From: Nitrospira sp.
Lineage (GTDB): Bacteria; Nitrospirota; Nitrospiria; Nitrospirales; Nitrospiraceae
Length of the DNA stretch: 13,228 bases
Direction: 5' to 3'
Assembly: GCA_029858925.1 (NCBI GenBank)
Contig: JAOUEB010000010.1
Location: 1-13,228, forward strand
The notes under the pieces are model-generated. The model did not search any database, was not told where the DNA came from, and saw only the letters and a list, made by a program, of their open reading frames with translations. Below, one piece after another: positions 1 through 6,658 of this stretch; within the stretch, counting starts at the first letter, position 1; every line of letters starts with the position of its first letter. A program made the position numbers and the translations under genes.

Positions 1-486
1 GACCGGGCAGGCCAGTTTTTGTAGCGGCGTGTCCGGATTGGGAACTTGGCCATAAAAAGGAACCGCGGCTTTGATCTCCGGACTCACACAAGACAACATC
101 AGCGCATAGGAGCCGCCCATGCAGAAGCCGGTGACGCCGATCCTCGCCCCATCCACCTCCGGAACCGACTTCAGATAGGCCAGGGTCGCCTTCAAGTCGT
201 TGAGTCCGTCCTCTTGCTTGAGGGTGTTCATCAGTTTCCCCGCCTCACCCGCATCGGTTGTCAGCGCATGGCCCAGCCGCGAGTACAGATCAGGCGCAAT
301 CGCCACATAGCCTTCGGCCGCATACCGCCTGGCAATGTCCTTGATATGGTCTGTGAGCCCCCACCACTCCTGGATGACAATGACGGTGGGCCGCTTCTCC
401 TTGGTATTCGGAGCCGCAACGAACGCTTTCATCGTGACGTTGCCGCTGGGGTACTGGACCGTGGTTTCCCTGATCGATTCAGCCAT
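1..486 (-). CDS. Dienelactone hydrolase family protein (3' end outside the window)
   Basis: This is the first 162 codons of an alpha/beta hydrolase of the dienelactone hydrolase (carboxymethylenebutenolidase-like) family; it has no stop because it runs off the left edge. Visible marks are the QEWWG segment at residues 39-43, whose Glu matches the regulatory Glu36 of the Pseudomonas enzyme, the APDLY segment at 64-68, and the nucleophile elbow GFCMGG at 120-125 with Cys122 as catalytic nucleophile. The Asp and His of the triad would lie in the missing part. The family cleaves dienelactone and other ester or lactone bonds in the cytoplasm, but the substrate here cannot be told. The ATG is preceded by a full Shine-Dalgarno, GGAGGTGA. 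It lies 120 bases after pmbA in the same direction; a repeat and a strong hairpin in that gap make independent transcription possible. Confidence 0.9.
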   Translation of the reverse strand, partial: MAESIRETTVQYPSGNVTMKAFVAAPNTKEKRPTVIVIQEWWGLTDHIKDIARRYAAEGYVAIAPDLYSRLGHALTTDAGEAGKLMNTLKQEDGLNDLKATLAYLKSVPEVDGARIGVTGFCMGGSYALMLSCVSPEIKAAVPFYGQVPNPDTPLQKLACPV

Positions 487-489
487 GGG

Positions 490-497
490 TCACCTCC
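490..497 (-). promoter_or_regulatory. Strong Shine-Dalgarno of the dienelactone hydrolase gene
   Basis: On the minus strand the sequence reads GGAGGTGA, three bases before the ATG at 484-486. It is the best match to the 16S anti-Shine-Dalgarno in the window and fixes the start of this gene. Most other genes here have weak or no such site. Confidence 0.8.
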
Positions 498-516
498 GCG
501 CGCAAAGCGCGAGTTC

Positions 517-585
517 TAAGTTGTGAATTGTAAGTTGTGAGTTTGTCGCCAGAAATCTTACAACTCAACATTCAAAACTCACGAC
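517..585. repeat. AT-rich dyad repeat between pmbA and the hydrolase gene (element A)
   Basis: The left half holds two direct copies of TAAGTTGTGA (517-526 and 531-540, period 14). The right half carries the same words inverted: GTTGTGAGTTTG at 534-545 faces CAAAACTCACGAC at 573-585 with one mismatch and one extra base, and TTGTAAG at 528-534 is the exact complement of CTTACAA at 557-563. The element is much more AT-rich than its surroundings and has no coding potential. On the minus strand it contains TACAAT (527-532), a good -10 hexamer for the hydrolase gene, but I see no good -35. Its origin is unknown; it looks like a dispersed intergenic repeat. Confidence 0.6.
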
Positions 586-617
586 TGGCAATGAGCCGCG
601 CAGCGGCTAATTGCCGG
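585..617 (-). terminator. Strong hairpin spanning the pmbA stop codon
   Basis: Two nested perfect stems are seen: GGCAAT (587-592) with ATTGCC (610-615), and AGCCGC (594-599) with GCGGCT (603-608) around a 3-base loop, separated by a single mismatched pair. A further T-G and C-G pair extend the base. The structure contains the pmbA TAG. No T-run follows directly in the direction of transcription, so it may act as a weak or factor-assisted terminator or as a 3'-end stabiliser. Confidence 0.45.
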
Positions 618-1995
618 CTACCATCATTTCCGTGATCTTGACCGTCGGACTGGCGATGCGGCCGCGAAAGACCAAGTCACTGCCGACCATTTCAATGTGC
701 TTGAACATCTCTTTCAGATTGCCGGCGATCGTGATTTCTTCCACCGGGTAGGTCAACTCGCCGTTTTCGATCCAGAACCCGCAGGCTCCCCGCGAATAGT
801 CGCCGGTCACCATATTGATCCCGAATCCGATCAAATCAGTGACGTAGAGCCCTTCTTTGACCGAGCCGATGATATCTTGCGGGCTCTTCACTCCGGGAAG
901 GAGATAGAAGTTCGTCGGACCAACGGAAGGACTCTCACCGACGCTCCGTGAAGCGTTTCCGGTTGAGGACAATCCGAGCTTCTTTCCCGAATAGGTGTCG
1001 AGCAGGTAGCTTTTCAGCACGCCCCGTTCGACGATCGTATTCTTGCTGGTGGCCAATCCTTCGCCATCGAACGGGCGGGACCCCAGCCCTCCTGCCATGC
1101 GGCCATCATCGTAGACCGTGATCAGATTGGACGCGATCGTCTGGCCCAACTGGTCGAGCAGAAACGAGGCCCTCTTGTAGAGGCCATAGCCGGAGACGGC
1201 GCTGCATAGATTCGCGAGCAGGCTGCCGGCCGTCTCTTGATCGAACACGACCGGCACACGTTTCGTCGCCACCTTGCGGGCGCCCAGCCGGCGAACGGCC
1301 CGCCTGGCCGCCTCCTGTCCGATCGATTCGGCCGACGCCAATCGCGAAAACTTGCGCTGGACTTCATACCAGGCGTCCCGCTGCATCGCCCCCGTCTCTG
1401 GCTCAGTCGCAATCGGCGAGACCGACAACGAATAACTGGAACTCTTGTACGACCCGACAAAGCCGTGGCTGTTGGCGAGGACCACCCGTCCGGACGAGGA
1501 GTCGAACTCGGCGCCTTCGGAGTTCGTCACCCGCGAATCGGCGGCGAACGCCGCAGCCTCGCCGCGCTTGGCCCACTCGATTTGGGTTTCCGTACTGAGA
1601 ATCGTGCCGTCATAGAGATCAAGGTCCGGCCAGTCCTGCGCCATCTGCGACGCATCAGGCAAACCGGACACCGGATCCTCGACGACGGCTTTCGCCAACG
1701 TGCAGGTTTCAGACACGAGCCGTTCGAGCGATTCCCTTGAGAAATCGGAGGTCGAAGTAGTGGCCGAGCGTTTTCCGACGAACACACGCAAGCCCAGCCG
1801 TTTTTCTCTTGCCTTGGTCAAACGATCGACGGCGCCTACACGCACTTGCAGTGAAAATGTTTCGCCGTCGGCCACGACGATATCGGCTTCGGTCGCCCCA
1901 CAATCCTTGGCGCGGGCCAGCACATCCGCCGCCAGCTGGTTATAGGTGCCGTTGACTGCATCGGCAGAACGAATCGATGTTTGTTTTTGAAGCAC
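607..1995 (-). CDS. pmbA: TldE/PmbA, partner subunit of the TldD/TldE metalloprotease
   Basis: This 462-residue protein is close to the roughly 450 residues of E. coli PmbA (TldE). It lacks the HExxxH zinc motif, as expected for the non-catalytic subunit, and has the family's C-terminal features: STGNASR near residue 345, TGDYSRGACGFW near 397-408, and PVEEITIAGN shortly after. TldD and TldE form a cytoplasmic heterodimeric protease that degrades unfolded or small peptides; in E. coli it matures microcin B17 and degrades CcdA. No peptide substrate gene is visible here. The start is GTG at 1993-1995 with AAAGGA a few bases upstream on the minus strand. The gene lies 91 bases after tldD, with a dyad repeat in the gap, and is probably co-transcribed with it. 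Confidence 0.95.
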   Translation of the reverse strand: MLQKQTSIRSADAVNGTYNQLAADVLARAKDCGATEADIVVADGETFSLQVRVGAVDRLTKAREKRLGLRVFVGKRSATTSTSDFSRESLERLVSETCTLAKAVVEDPVSGLPDASQMAQDWPDLDLYDGTILSTETQIEWAKRGEAAAFAADSRVTNSEGAEFDSSSGRVVLANSHGFVGSYKSSSYSLSVSPIATEPETGAMQRDAWYEVQRKFSRLASAESIGQEAARRAVRRLGARKVATKRVPVVFDQETAGSLLANLCSAVSGYGLYKRASFLLDQLGQTIASNLITVYDDGRMAGGLGSRPFDGEGLATSKNTIVERGVLKSYLLDTYSGKKLGLSSTGNASRSVGESPSVGPTNFYLLPGVKSPQDIIGSVKEGLYVTDLIGFGINMVTGDYSRGACGFWIENGELTYPVEEITIAGNLKEMFKHIEMVGSDLVFRGRIASPTVKITEMMVAGN

Positions 1996-2008
1996 AGTAT
2001 CCTTTCGG

Positions 2009-2082
2009 AGTCACTGGTCAATAGTCATTGATCACTGGTGAACCATGAAATTCTATTGACGATTGACCGATGGCCGATGACT
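2009..2082. repeat. Dyad repeat between tldD and pmbA (element B)
   Basis: GTCAATAG at 2017-2024 is the exact complement of CTATTGAC at 2053-2060, and AGTCA at 2009-2013 matches TGACT at 2078-2082. GGTCAAT at 2016-2022 can also pair with ATTGACC at 2062-2068, because ATTGAC occurs twice (2055-2060 and 2062-2067). The stretch consists of variants of GTCAAT and GTCA/TGAC words with no reading frame. Its build, short words repeated directly and then inverted, is the same as that of element A although the words differ. It fills nearly the whole gap between the two genes. Confidence 0.6.
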
Positions 2083-2086
2083 GATT

Positions 2087-3517
2087 CTACCCCTGCGTCC
2101 CGCCGACAGTGATTTCGTCGATCTTGAGAGTCGGCAGACCGACCCCGACTGGCACTGACTGACCATCCTTGCCACAAGTACCGATCCCGTTGTCGAGCTT
2201 CAGATCATGCCCGACCATCGACACCTTGGTCAGGATTTCAGGCCCGTTTCCGATCAGCGTCGCCCCCTTCACCGGCGTCGTGATCTTGCCATCTTCGATC
2301 AGATAGGCTTCGCTGGCCGAGAACACAAACTTCCCATTTGTAATATCGACCTGCCCGCCGCCGAAGGACACGGCGTAGAGCCCCTTCTTGACCGAACGGA
2401 CAATGTCCTGAGGGTCCGACTCGCCCGCCAGCATGAAGGTGTTCGTCATGCGCGGCAAGACCACGCTTTGATAGCTCTCGCGCCGGCCATTGCCCGTAAG
2501 GGCGATGCCCATGAGACGCGCGTTCAGCTTGTCGGTAATATAGCCGCGAAGGACGCCTTTTTCGATCAGCGTCGTGCAACCGGTGGGCGTGCCCTCATCG
2601 TCCATGTTCAAAGACCCGCGCCGAAACGGAAGTGTCCCGTCGTCCACGATCGTGCAGACATCGGAGGCCACGCGCTTCCCGATCAAGTTGGAAAAGGCCG
2701 ATGTTTTCTTTCGATTGAAATCCGCCTCCAACCCATGACCGATTGCTTCGTGCAGCAGAATGCCGGGCCATCCGCCGGCCAACACCAGCGGCATCACACC
2801 GGCCGGAGCATCCACGGCAGACAGATTCAAAATCGCTTCGCGCGCAGCTTCCCGCGCATAACCCAAGTGGCGGTTCTCCTCACGATACCATTCGAACCCG
2901 ACTCGTCCGCCTCCGCCGTAACTCCCGACCTGGCGATTGCCGTTCTCCTCGGCAATGCAGGTGATTTGTAGGCGAGACAGCGGCTGCACATCGCCGACCA
3001 GGGTGCCGTCCGATGTCGCCACCGCCACGACTTTGTATTCGGTATTGAAGGAGGCCATCACGTTCTTGATGCGCGAATCGTAGCGCCTGGCTTCGGCATC
3101 GATCTCGTTCAAGAGGGCGACTCGATCCGGGGTGGCCGCTTCAGCCTGGGCCCGTTCCACCGGGTACAGATCTCTCGTCGGCCGTCTCTGCGCCGGCACT
3201 GGAACGGCTCGATCCCCCTTGGGGGAATTGGCGATATACCGCGCCGTATCCGCCGCAATCTCCAAATCTTTCTTGGTCAGTTCGTCCGAATACGCAAACC
3301 CGGTCTTTTCTCCCGCGATCGCCCGCACCCCAACACCTTGAGAAATACTCTTGGAAGCGCGCTTAACGAGGCCCTCCTCCATCGACACCGACTCCGAAAC
3401 CCGCGACTCGAAGTACAAATCCGCATAATCGACATCCCGCACGCTGAGCCGATCAAGCGCGTGCTGGGCTTCGAGTTCCGTCACACCAAATGTGGCTAAT
3501 TGGACCTGATCCGCCAT
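2087..3517 (-). CDS. tldD: TldD, catalytic subunit of the TldD/TldE zinc metalloprotease
   Basis: Starting at the ATG at 3515-3517 gives 476 residues, against about 481 in E. coli TldD. The metal-binding motif HEAIGH lies at residues 256-261, and the third expected ligand, a cysteine near the C-terminus, is present in GTCGKDGQ (Cys448). The N-terminal half has the usual TldD fold segment EEGLVKR and the central GRVGFEWYREENRHLGYA region. An in-frame ATG 16 codons upstream (3565) is less likely: the added residues look unlike the family, and a promoter -10 box falls inside them. The Shine-Dalgarno before the chosen start, GGAG, is about 13 bases away and therefore weak. tldD is first in a minus-strand unit with pmbA and is divergent from uppS. 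Confidence 0.95.
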   Translation of the reverse strand: MADQVQLATFGVTELEAQHALDRLSVRDVDYADLYFESRVSESVSMEEGLVKRASKSISQGVGVRAIAGEKTGFAYSDELTKKDLEIAADTARYIANSPKGDRAVPVPAQRRPTRDLYPVERAQAEAATPDRVALLNEIDAEARRYDSRIKNVMASFNTEYKVVAVATSDGTLVGDVQPLSRLQITCIAEENGNRQVGSYGGGGRVGFEWYREENRHLGYAREAAREAILNLSAVDAPAGVMPLVLAGGWPGILLHEAIGHGLEADFNRKKTSAFSNLIGKRVASDVCTIVDDGTLPFRRGSLNMDDEGTPTGCTTLIEKGVLRGYITDKLNARLMGIALTGNGRRESYQSVVLPRMTNTFMLAGESDPQDIVRSVKKGLYAVSFGGGQVDITNGKFVFSASEAYLIEDGKITTPVKGATLIGNGPEILTKVSMVGHDLKLDNGIGTCGKDGQSVPVGVGLPTLKIDEITVGGTQG

Positions 3518-3553
3518 AATCGCGTTCTTTCTCCAAAGTTCAAGCGAGCGTGA

Positions 3554-3583
3554 AGTATAGCCCATTCATTTCCGCAGCCGCAA
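3554..3583 (-). promoter_or_regulatory. Predicted sigma-70 promoter of tldD
   Basis: On the minus strand a TATACT -10 box (3554-3559) lies 18 bases after a poor TTGCGG -35 (3578-3583). The expected transcription start near 3547 would leave a leader of about 30 bases before the chosen tldD ATG. The -35 overlaps the first of two tandem CGCAATGCG palindromes. Confidence 0.45.
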
Positions 3584-3596
3584 TGCGCGCAATGCG
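3579..3596. promoter_or_regulatory. Tandem palindrome, possible operator between tldD and uppS
   Basis: Two abutting copies of CGCAATGCG are present; each is itself a perfect dyad (CGCA-A-TGCG). They overlap the -35 of the predicted tldD promoter and lie about 47 bases upstream of the predicted uppS -35. A related half, CGCATT, occurs about 20 bases further on. This is the usual shape of a repressor or activator site, but the regulator is unknown. Confidence 0.35.
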
Positions 3597-3642
3597 ATGG
3601 ACGCAGAATTTCCGCATTGGTACGTATTTTCCCAGGAATCGT

Positions 3643-3671
3643 TTGACATTCCACACCCCTGCCAGTAGACT
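3643..3671 (+). promoter_or_regulatory. Predicted sigma-70 promoter of the uppS block
   Basis: A perfect TTGACA -35 (3643-3648) is followed after exactly 17 bases by TAGACT (3666-3671), a four-of-six match to the -10. The expected transcription start is near 3678, about 48 bases ahead of the uppS ATG. This is the best promoter in the window and probably drives uppS-cdsA-dxr and perhaps rseP-proS. Confidence 0.65.
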
Positions 3672-3725
3672 TTGCACACTCCCATCCATTCAGCCCATGC
3701 GGTGAGGAGCACGGTCACAATTCTA

Positions 3726-4511
3726 ATGACACACCACCCGGCTTTGAACCTCGACCATCTCTCAGAAAGCGAATTGACCGCCCAATTGGAGCCGGAACTC
3801 TTGCCGAAGCATGTCGCTGTTATTATGGACGGCAATGGGCGATGGGCTGAACTCCGCGGCCTTCCCCGCATTGCCGGACATCGGGAAGGTATCAACTCCG
3901 TCAGAGACATGATTTCACAATGCCTGGAACTCGGCATCCAGGCCCTCACAATCTACGCGTTTTCACAAGAAAACTGGAATCGTCCCACCCATGAAATCAA
4001 CGCGCTGATGAGCCTCTTGGAGCATTATCTTTCCACGGAGCGCGCCAGCCTGATCGAGCAAGGCGTTCGCTTCCGAGCGATTGGACGTCTTGAACCCCTT
4101 CCCTCTTCAGCCCAACATTGGGTGCGCACCACCGAACAGGAAACCGCGCATCTCGACAAAATGGTGCTCACCGTCGCCTTGAGCTACGGCGGCCGCGCGG
4201 AAATCGTCGATGCAGTCAGAAGACTGCTTGCCGATATCCAATCCGGGACGATTGAAGCGGAACAGATCGATGAAACCTTGCTCCGGCAACGCCTGTACAC
4301 CTATCCGTTGCCGGACCCGGACTTGCTCATTCGGACCAGCGGTGAAACACGGATCAGCAATTTTCTGCTCTGGCAACTGGCCTATACGGAACTCTGCTTT
4401 ACTCCGACATTGTGGCCAGACTTTCGCCGGCGCGAGTTCTTGTTGGCGCTTCTGGAGTATCAAAAACGGGAACGCCGATTCGGCCGAGTCTTGAGCGCCA
4501 TGCCCTCATAA
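3726..4511 (+). CDS. uppS: Undecaprenyl diphosphate synthase (cis-isoprenyl transferase)
   Basis: UppS adds IPP units in cis to farnesyl diphosphate to build the C55 carrier used for peptidoglycan and other surface polymers; it acts in the cytoplasm at the membrane. The protein is 261 residues from the ATG at 3726, against about 253 in E. coli. The catalytic DGNGRWAE motif starts at Asp35. The C-terminal region has PDLLIRTSGE followed by RISNFLLWQ and the LWPDF segment, carrying the conserved arginines that bind IPP diphosphate. The N-terminal 27 residues before the core are longer than usual and not conserved. A TTG at 3672 would extend the frame but overlaps the predicted promoter. GAGGAG at 3704-3709 is 16 bases from the ATG, an unusually long spacing. 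cdsA follows within a few bases. Confidence 0.95.
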   Translation: MTHHPALNLDHLSESELTAQLEPELLPKHVAVIMDGNGRWAELRGLPRIAGHREGINSVRDMISQCLELGIQALTIYAFSQENWNRPTHEINALMSLLEHYLSTERASLIEQGVRFRAIGRLEPLPSSAQHWVRTTEQETAHLDKMVLTVALSYGGRAEIVDAVRRLLADIQSGTIEAEQIDETLLRQRLYTYPLPDPDLLIRTSGETRISNFLLWQLAYTELCFTPTLWPDFRRREFLLALLEYQKRERRFGRVLSAMPS

Positions 4512-4516
4512 TCCCT

Positions 4517-5407
4517 GTGGGACCCTCGTCCACCACCGACACCACGACAGACAGCCCGACACTTGTGACCACACCATCCGCCGGCACTCGACGATTTGAT
4601 CTTCGGCGTGTCTATACCGCCGCCCTGCTTATTCCGGGGGTGTATATCATTATTCGCTATCTTCCCCCCTGGTGCCTGACGCTGCTTCTGATGGCCGGCG
4701 GATTCCTCGCATTGATGGAACTGTACCGCATCAGTTTTCAATCCCGTCCGAACCGGCTGCTGATTGGCGCGGGGCTGGCCGTCTCCACACTGGTTCTGGC
4801 CAGACAGCATTTGCCCTTGAGTTTGACGGAACTTTTGGCCGTTGCCACACTGGCACTGACGGCGGCGATGCTGCTGTCGCCTGGTCCATTCGAACGCCGG
4901 CTGAAAGACCTGGCCATTACCGCGTTCGGCGTGTTGTATGTGGGATTCATGTTAAGTACGGTCGTGTCGACTCGCGCATTGCCGGCCGGCGAGTGGTTTG
5001 TGCTCTTCATAGCGATTATCACCTGGGCGGCCGATACCGGCGCCTACTATGCCGGGACGCTGTGGGGCAAACATTTGCTCGCGCCGTCGGTGAGTCCCAA
5101 GAAAACTATCGAGGGAGTCGGCGGCGGCCTCGCGCTGGCTGTCGGCGCAGCCCTGCTGGCCTGCGCCTGGTTCGTGCCGCAGCTCTCGCTGTTCGACGCC
5201 CTGATCCTCGGCCTGCTCCTGACCGTGGCGGGCCTGCTCGGCGATCTCTGGGAATCAGCGATCAAGCGTCGCGTGGGGGTCAAAGACTCGGGGAGCATTT
5301 TGCCAGGCCATGGCGGCATGCTGGACCGGCTCGATAGTCTCTTGTTCACCGCCCCCACCTTCTACTACTATGTTACGTACGTTCGCGGTCTCTCACCACC
5401 CCTATGA
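4517..5407 (+). CDS. cdsA: Phosphatidate cytidylyltransferase (CDP-diacylglycerol synthase)
   Basis: This integral membrane enzyme makes CDP-diacylglycerol from CTP and phosphatidic acid, the branch point for bacterial phospholipids. The family signature is clear near the C-terminus: SAIKRRVGVKDSG followed by LPGHGGMLDRLDS, with the metal-binding aspartates in place. WAADTGAYYAG, SPKKTIEG and GDLWES are also typical. There are about seven to eight hydrophobic segments. The start is uncertain. No ATG occurs in frame before the first membrane segments; GTG 4517, five bases after the uppS stop, gives 296 residues, while GTG 4565 gives 280, against about 285 in E. coli. Neither has a Shine-Dalgarno, so coupling to uppS translation is likely. 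The first 25 or so residues from 4517 are Thr/Ser-rich and not conserved. Confidence 0.93.
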   Translation: MGPSSTTDTTTDSPTLVTTPSAGTRRFDLRRVYTAALLIPGVYIIIRYLPPWCLTLLLMAGGFLALMELYRISFQSRPNRLLIGAGLAVSTLVLARQHLPLSLTELLAVATLALTAAMLLSPGPFERRLKDLAITAFGVLYVGFMLSTVVSTRALPAGEWFVLFIAIITWAADTGAYYAGTLWGKHLLAPSVSPKKTIEGVGGGLALAVGAALLACAWFVPQLSLFDALILGLLLTVAGLLGDLWESAIKRRVGVKDSGSILPGHGGMLDRLDSLLFTAPTFYYYVTYVRGLSPPL

Positions 5408-5409
5408 AA

Positions 5410-5415
5410 GAGGAG
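5410..5415 (+). promoter_or_regulatory. Shine-Dalgarno deciding the dxr start
   Basis: GAGGAG lies five bases before the ATG at 5421 and just after the cdsA TGA at 5405-5407. It favours 5421 over in-frame ATGs further upstream inside cdsA. Confidence 0.75.
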
Positions 5416-5420
5416 AGGAT

Positions 5421-6581
5421 ATGAAGTCCATCACTATCCTGGGCTCGACCGGTTCGATCGGAACCAATACGCTTGATATCGTCCAGCGGGTCCCGGAAGA
5501 CTTTCGAGTCGTTGGACTGACGGCAGGCGGCAATATCGAAAAACTCGAAGCGCAAATCCGTTCGTTCAAACCCCAGGTCGTCGCCGTCTCCACGGAATCT
5601 TCCGCCGCTGCGCTCCGAACACGGTGCGCGGGTTTGCCGGTTGAGATTCTAGCCGGCACGGACGGTATCGCTCAGGTAGCCGCCATGCCGGGAGCCGAGC
5701 TCGTGATCTCAGCCATCGTGGGCGCCGCCGGACTCGTTCCAACCCTGGCTGCAATTCGCAGCGGCAAACACATCGCCCTGGCCAACAAAGAACCCATGGT
5801 CATGGCCGGCAAGCTGATGCAGGAAGAGGCGCGCAAGCACGGCGTCCGGATCTTCCCCGTCGACAGCGAGCACAGCGCAATTTTTCAGTCCCTCGAAGGC
5901 CATCGGCTCGAAGACGTTCGACGGCTGATTTTGACGGCCTCCGGCGGCGCCCTCTGGACACTCACGAAAGAGCAGCTGCAAAACGTGACCCCGGAGCGGG
6001 CGCTTCAGCATCCGAACTGGAAGATGGGCTCGAAAATCACGATCGACTCGGCCACGCTGATGAACAAAGGGCTGGAAGTGGTGGAGGCCCGCTGGCTGTT
6101 CGACATCCGCGAGTCCCGCATCGATGTCTTGATCCACCGGGAAAGCATCATCCATTCACTGGTCGAATACGAGGATCGATCGATGATCGCCCAACTGGGG
6201 CTGCCCGATATGCGGACTCCGATTTCGTATGCGATGCGGTATCCGGAACGCATGCCACTGGATTTACCGTCGCTGGATTTGACCGAAGTCGGCAAGCTGA
6301 CCTTCGGCAAACCGGACCATGACCGGTTCCCGTGCCTCAACCTCGGCTACGAATCGCTTCGAATCGGAGGTACTATGCCCGCCGCCATGAATGCCGCCAA
6401 CGAAGTCGCGGTTGACGCGTTCCTCAACGGCGGTCTCCGATTCATCGAGATCGCCGATGTTATCCGCAATACGATGGACGCCCATACGCATCGGGAGATC
6501 GCCGGCCTTGAGGATGCGCTGGAAGCCGACCGCTGGGCCAGAGAGAAGGCGGGGTCGCTCGTCCATGCATTGCCGCGCTAA
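5421..6581 (+). CDS. dxr: 1-deoxy-D-xylulose 5-phosphate reductoisomerase
   Basis: Dxr converts DXP to MEP with NADPH and a divalent metal, the first committed step of the MEP isoprenoid pathway in the cytoplasm. The protein is 386 residues, against 398 in E. coli. GSTGSIG at residues 8-14 binds NADPH; ANKEP is at 121-125; metal ligands are Asp148 and Glu150 in VDSEHSAIFQSL, and Glu219 in NKGLEVVEARW. The flexible lid ends in HPNWKMGSK (197-205), as in other Dxr. The usual SGGPFR at the start of the lid reads SGGALW here (174-179). The start is chosen from GAGGAG five bases upstream and from the conserved MKSITILGSTG N-terminus. The gene begins 13 bases after cdsA and supplies precursor for the UppS product. 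Confidence 0.97.
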   Translation: MKSITILGSTGSIGTNTLDIVQRVPEDFRVVGLTAGGNIEKLEAQIRSFKPQVVAVSTESSAAALRTRCAGLPVEILAGTDGIAQVAAMPGAELVISAIVGAAGLVPTLAAIRSGKHIALANKEPMVMAGKLMQEEARKHGVRIFPVDSEHSAIFQSLEGHRLEDVRRLILTASGGALWTLTKEQLQNVTPERALQHPNWKMGSKITIDSATLMNKGLEVVEARWLFDIRESRIDVLIHRESIIHSLVEYEDRSMIAQLGLPDMRTPISYAMRYPERMPLDLPSLDLTEVGKLTFGKPDHDRFPCLNLGYESLRIGGTMPAAMNAANEVAVDAFLNGGLRFIEIADVIRNTMDAHTHREIAGLEDALEADRWAREKAGSLVHALPR

Positions 6582-6591
6582 CGAGTATCAT

Positions 6592-6619
6592 TTGAATTCT
6601 GAAAGATCGATGTTACAGT
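6592..6619 (+). promoter_or_regulatory. Weak promoter candidate ahead of rseP
   Basis: TTGAAT (6592-6597) and TACAGT (6614-6619) are separated by 16 bases; each matches four of six consensus bases. The 77-base gap between dxr and rseP is the longest inside the block and could hold an internal promoter. The match is weak. Confidence 0.25.
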
Positions 6620-6658
6620 TACGGTAGCTTCTTACACATTCGACGCAGGGGATTCACG

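Noticed and set aside
46..519. Long plus-strand open frame opposite the hydrolase gene
   Set aside because: It is antisense to a clear hydrolase with GFCMGG and a strong ribosome site; its residues are Arg/Pro/His-rich and resemble nothing.
517..540. Direct repeats at period 14 as a CRISPR remnant
   Set aside because: The units are far too short and adjacent, with no spacers and no cas genes.
3518..3565. Upstream ATG giving tldD 16 extra residues
   Set aside because: The extra residues overlap a TATACT promoter box and do not resemble TldD N-termini; the shorter form matches the usual length.
607..3565. A microcin or other modified-peptide cluster around tldD/pmbA
   Set aside because: No precursor peptide, cyclodehydratase, radical SAM or transporter gene is present; TldD/TldE are widespread without such clusters.
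3672..3725. TTG start extending uppS by 18 residues
   Set aside because: TTG 3672 directly follows the predicted -10 box, before the likely transcription start near 3678, and has no ribosome site.
5310..5420. Upstream in-frame ATG extending dxr into cdsA
   Set aside because: The ATG at 5421 has GAGGAG five bases upstream and starts exactly at the conserved Rossmann strand.
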